Source of the DNA: Thermohalobaculum sp039028795
Lineage (GTDB): Bacteria > Pseudomonadota > Alphaproteobacteria > Rhodobacterales > Rhodobacteraceae
Length of the DNA stretch: 64,000 bases
Direction of reading: 5' to 3'
NCBI GenBank assembly: GCA_039028795.1
Contig: JBCCHJ010000013.1
Span: forward strand, 41,450-105,449
Shown here one piece after another: positions 61,537-64,000 of this stretch. Below the pieces are notes generated by a model. The model saw only the letters and a program-made list of their open reading frames with translations. It ran no database searches and had not been told where the DNA came from. The position numbers and the translations under genes were made by a program. Positions within the stretch are counted from its first letter, which is position 1. Each line of letters starts with the position of its first letter.

Positions 61537-62565
61537 TCACTCATCACATAACTTTCCGGTCACAAGTTCCCTTTGCCGCTCCCGGCTGATCTGGCCATAG
61601 CTGCGCAGTGTGGTGAGGACATCGGTGTGCCCGAGGTTCTGAGCGTTGGCGACAAACTCAGCGACTGAGGTAGATGTGTTCACCGCATGACGGGCCAGCA
61701 TGTGACGAAAGGCGTGCGGGCCATAGTTGGGCTGACCGACGGCTTCAAAGGCCAGGCGAACGATTTTGCGGACGCGTTCGGTGCTTTTCCAATGACGTCG
61801 CTCAAAGCCGTTTACCTTGAAGCCCGTATTTGACTGGGTGGTGATGGCGGTAACCGGAAACAGAGGATCGTCCGGGCAGTAGAGCGCGACCTCGTCCAGA
61901 TGTCTGAGCCAGGCTCCCAACACGTCTTCAGCATCCTCAAAACCCTTTGCAAAGAAGGTATCGATGACCTTGCCGAACTTGGTCGCAACTTCGCGTGGGT
62001 TTTGTGTCACCGACTTTTCGGCAAGATTAACGTGCTTGATTCTGAGAGAGATGAGTGCGGCCACACGGATGCCTGTCAGGCAGAGCAACGCAAACACTGC
62101 CTTGTCGCGCAACTCTCGTGGTGTTGTCGCGGGCATCGCTGCCAGTGCACGCTTCGCCTGCTGTACGCTCGGGGCAGACCGTGGTGGTGCGGCCCTGGCC
62201 TCGGCTTCGTCTCGGCGGGACAGGTTGAAATAGTCAGCATCCGCTGCCTTGATCCGTCTGCGAAACCCATCTTGCTGAGAAAGCCAGAGAACGAACTCGC
62301 GCAACGTCGAAAGGATCGATCGCATCGTGGACTTTCCCAGAAGCTTGCCCGTGGTACCTTTGGTCTTCTCAAGGTAAGCCCGAAACTCCATAGCCTGCTG
62401 GATGTGAAAGCGCGCGAAGTCTTTGCGCCCGTTCCAGACATCAAAACGTTCCAGGGCCGAAATCTCCCGATCCAGCGATGCTTCCGATAGCTGGCGCGCA
62501 TGTTTGCGGTACTCCAGAAACTGCCGCTTGAGCCGTTCATTCTTCTCATTGGGTCGTTTGCTCAT
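61537..62565 (-). CDS. Tyrosine recombinase / integrase
   Basis: This 342-residue site-specific recombinase has an N-terminal SAM-like core-binding domain (about 15-125), followed by the catalytic domain. The residues are Arg in LTGIRVAALISL, His-x-x-Arg in HAFRHMLARHA, His in LGHTDVLTT and the nucleophile Tyr in LRSYGQ. The ATG at 62565 has GGAGG at good spacing. It most likely excises and integrates the element at tRNA-Lys. Confidence 0.93.
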   Translation of the reverse strand: MSKRPNEKNERLKRQFLEYRKHARQLSEASLDREISALERFDVWNGRKDFARFHIQQAMEFRAYLEKTKGTTGKLLGKSTMRSILSTLREFVLWLSQQDGFRRRIKAADADYFNLSRRDEAEARAAPPRSAPSVQQAKRALAAMPATTPRELRDKAVFALLCLTGIRVAALISLRIKHVNLAEKSVTQNPREVATKFGKVIDTFFAKGFEDAEDVLGAWLRHLDEVALYCPDDPLFPVTAITTQSNTGFKVNGFERRHWKSTERVRKIVRLAFEAVGQPNYGPHAFRHMLARHAVNTSTSVAEFVANAQNLGHTDVLTTLRSYGQISRERQRELVTGKLCDE

Positions 62566-62657
62566 AACCGCCTCCAATTGGGGTCAAATCCAGGTTCGTA
62601 AGCCGCCTCATGCGGCGCTGTGTTGAAGTGGAAAAACACGGGGATGCCTCTCCACCA

Positions 62658-63083
62658 CTATAATGTCGTCTCATGCCGTGTGATTTTGAGGTCAAGAACC
62701 CGGGCAAGGTCTGGGATACGTATCTCGGCAACCGGCTTGAACATGAGCGTGCCGCAGGTTTCGCAAAGTGCTGTCAAGCGAACACGGCTCCCATAGATAT
62801 CACAGTCTGCCAACCCGTCGGCGGGCTGACGAGGCCTGCGACAGCTCGTGCAATAGATTTCGGCGAGACCGGTCTTGATCTTCCTGCCCGCCCTCTGTGC
62901 CTTGATATATGCGCGAAGATCATCCCCTCGGATGAAGAAAGGGCGGGCGCTGTCCATCAGGTACAATCCGTTTTTGCACCAGTTGCGTATCGTGCGGGAC
63001 GAGACGCCTGTGATTTCCGCCGCCTCGTCGATGGTGTAACAGTGGAATCCCTTGATCCCGTTCAGCCGCGCATTTTTGGGCAT
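62658..63083 (-). CDS. HTH plus zinc-ribbon DNA-binding protein
   Basis: This is a 141-residue protein with an N-terminal MerR/excisionase-like helix-turn-helix (YTIDEAAEITGVSSRTIRNW, then FFIRGDDLRAYIKAQ) and a C-terminal zinc-ribbon: C-T-S-C (IYCTSC), then C in LADCD and C-E-T-C in LCETCGTL. It could control excision or act with the integrase. It ends about 90 nt before the integrase start. Confidence 0.75.
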   Translation of the reverse strand: MPKNARLNGIKGFHCYTIDEAAEITGVSSRTIRNWCKNGLYLMDSARPFFIRGDDLRAYIKAQRAGRKIKTGLAEIYCTSCRRPRQPADGLADCDIYGSRVRLTALCETCGTLMFKPVAEIRIPDLARVLDLKITRHETTL

Positions 63084-63092
63084 CGGGTTGCC

Positions 63093-63308
63093 TCACTCGC
63101 CAGCCTGCACTTCGTTCTGTCGGAGCCATTCGCGAATGGCGTCCACGGAAATCAGGCGGCGCGTACCAATTTTGATGCTTCTCAGATCGCCGGACGACAG
63201 AGCTGCATAAAGCGTCGTGCGCCCGATACCGGAAAGACGGGCCGCCTCGTTCGGGGAAACCGCGATTGGCTGCAGCTGGTGAGAATGAAGGTCTGTTGTA
63301 TTCGTCAT
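63093..63308 (-). CDS. Excisionase-like HTH protein
   Basis: This is a 71-residue small DNA-binding protein with a MerR/AlpA-like helix-turn-helix: VSPNEAARLSGIGRTTLYAAL, then IKIGTRRLISVDAIREWL. Such proteins steer integrase toward excision. The start at 63308 is preferred to the longer frame. The next gene (62658-63083) begins 9 nt after its stop. Confidence 0.85.
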   Translation of the reverse strand: MTNTTDLHSHQLQPIAVSPNEAARLSGIGRTTLYAALSSGDLRSIKIGTRRLISVDAIREWLRQNEVQAGE

Positions 63309-63392
63309 TGCTCGTACTCCGTTGTTTGAGTGCGAGCGGACCATGGTGGACAAAAGATGGATCAGAACAGCGCTGGAGTACTCATCCAGTTA

Positions 63393-63776
63393 TCATCCAC
63401 CTCTGAAAGCCGTCACGTACTGTTTCACGGTTGGTAGCTTTGGCGCAGGTTCGTCAGGGTGGGCAGTTTTGTAAGCTTCGCGGACAGCGGATGCTTCCTC
63501 GTTCCTACCGTCCAAACTTTCTCCGCTACGGGCACGAGAAGAGATGATGACCATCGCCTTAGCCTCGAACCGACTGGGCGCTCCTCCAGCACGTTTGGGT
63601 ATCGCGCCGACCGCAGTGCAAACATCTGAAATCGCGACGGTGTCGTCCAGAATCTCCAGGTCCGAGAAAGCTGCGACCCAACGCGGGAGCACAGAAACAG
63701 CTGGAGTCAATTTGGAATCCTGAACACCACAAACAACAGTTGTGTCTGAAAGAGGTGGGAAGGGTATTAAGTACAT
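63393..63776 (-). CDS. Hypothetical element protein
   Basis: This 127-residue ORF's second half has a plausible coding pattern (FEAKAMVIISSRARSGESLD, AVREAYKTAHPDEPAPKLP). No domain or signal is recognised and no clear ribosome site is seen. It overlaps a less likely ORF in another frame. Confidence 0.45.
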   Translation of the reverse strand: MYLIPFPPLSDTTVVCGVQDSKLTPAVSVLPRWVAAFSDLEILDDTVAISDVCTAVGAIPKRAGGAPSRFEAKAMVIISSRARSGESLDGRNEEASAVREAYKTAHPDEPAPKLPTVKQYVTAFRGG

Positions 63777-63788
63777 GAGTTAGGCTAC

Positions 63789-64000
63789 TCAAGCAGGGAT
63801 ACAAGCCTCGCGCAGTTCGGGTTGCGCCGAGGCGGGCTGCAGTGCCAGACTGTGACGCTGACGCTCGTGCGCCACTAAGCATGCTGCGTTCGGCATCTGG
63901 TCGTTTGATATAACCGGAAGCACTAGCTTTGAGAATTTCTTCAGTGCTGTCGTCATGTACATCAAGGAAATCTCGATTGACGGCTTCAATTCGTACGCCA
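63789..64000 (-). CDS. Hypothetical protein, 5' truncated by window edge
   Basis: An open frame enters from the right edge and stops at 63789-63791. It encodes at least 70 residues including ELKPSIEISLMYMTTALKKF and LREACIPA. Third positions are richer in G/C than in the competing frame, which supports this frame. No family is recognised. Confidence 0.4.
   Translation of the reverse strand, partial: AYELKPSIEISLMYMTTALKKFSKLVLPVISNDQMPNAACLVAHERQRHSLALQPASAQPELREACIPA

Larger units (their letters stand above)
61339..64000. mobile_element. Left end of an integrated element
   Basis: The stretch from the tRNA-Lys end to the window edge holds a tyrosine recombinase, an HTH/zinc-ribbon protein, an excisionase-like protein and two unknown ORFs, all on the minus strand. 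The ORFs at 63393-64000 have weaker codon bias than the core genes. No structural phage or conjugation gene is visible in this part, so its class (prophage, ICE or island) is open. Confidence 0.7.

Noticed and set aside
63559..64000. Minus-strand frame open to the edge, overlapping the last two ORFs
   Set aside because: Its third positions are poor in G/C compared with the frame chosen at 63789-64000, and its second half looks random.

Overview
The window looks like chromosome from a Roseobacter-group alphaproteobacterium (family Rhodobacteraceae). The evidence is high GC with NNC/NNG codon preference, an F0 ATP-synthase operon separate from the F1 genes and carrying both b and b' subunits, a type II lumazine synthase behind an FMN riboswitch, many ATGA/TGATG-coupled operons, and copies of a short intergenic element that I recall from Roseobacter genomes. 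This assignment is inferred from gene content and was not checked by a search.

Layout: 1-206 is the tail of a rhodanese-like protein. 454-2995 is the F0 operon (atpI, atpB, atpE, b', b), closed by a terminator. 3046-8823 holds a Sel1-repeat protein, an HSL-type esterase, an SDR, and a minus-strand operon of a GNAT, an AhpD-like protein and an OmpA-like protein. 8910-9618 is an FMN riboswitch plus ribH. 9711-14251 carries a YHYH lipoprotein, an 11-bp tandem repeat, smpB, dapA with a small secreted protein, and a lytic transglycosylase. 14346-16779 holds an unfamiliar protein split by one in-frame amber codon, then a TetR gene and an AhpD-like gene that share a nearly identical 23-bp element. 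16828-20031 runs glutaredoxin, haloacid dehalogenase, Ser/Thr dehydratase and an endonuclease-like enzyme.

20644-31710 is mostly redox and CoA metabolism: an OYE-type flavoenzyme with a GST, an SDR with two small dimeric alpha-beta-barrel-type proteins, an HxlR regulator next to a decayed sulfatase, a double-domain CoA-transferase, an MBL-fold hydrolase and an O-acetylhomoserine sulfhydrylase. 31720-43991 holds queA, an MFS transporter, methyltransferases, dihydrolipoyl dehydrogenase, a YqiJ/flotillin pair, a second Sel1 protein related to the first, and a small lipoprotein.

44174-44586 is the most unusual part: three tRNA genes with leucine anticodons (UAA, CAG, GAG), all with a short class I variable loop instead of the long arm normal for tRNA-Leu. 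44623-46077 is a RidA/FAD amino-acid oxidase pair. 46462-60277 is a long catabolic region: intradiol dioxygenase, RraA-type aldolases (one broken by a stop codon), a ketopantoate-reductase-like protein, enoyl-CoA hydratase, an ion-transporter-type permease, a D-2-hydroxyacid dehydrogenase, an Ldh-family dehydrogenase, an HpcH/HpaI aldolase, an AtuA pair and two M20 peptidases. It looks built to take up and break down acyl or hydroxy acids and amide conjugates, but the substrate cannot be read from the sequence.

From 61263 on, a tRNA-Lys gene is followed by a tyrosine recombinase, an HTH/zinc-ribbon protein, an excisionase-like protein and unknown ORFs. This is the left end of an integrated element that runs past the window.
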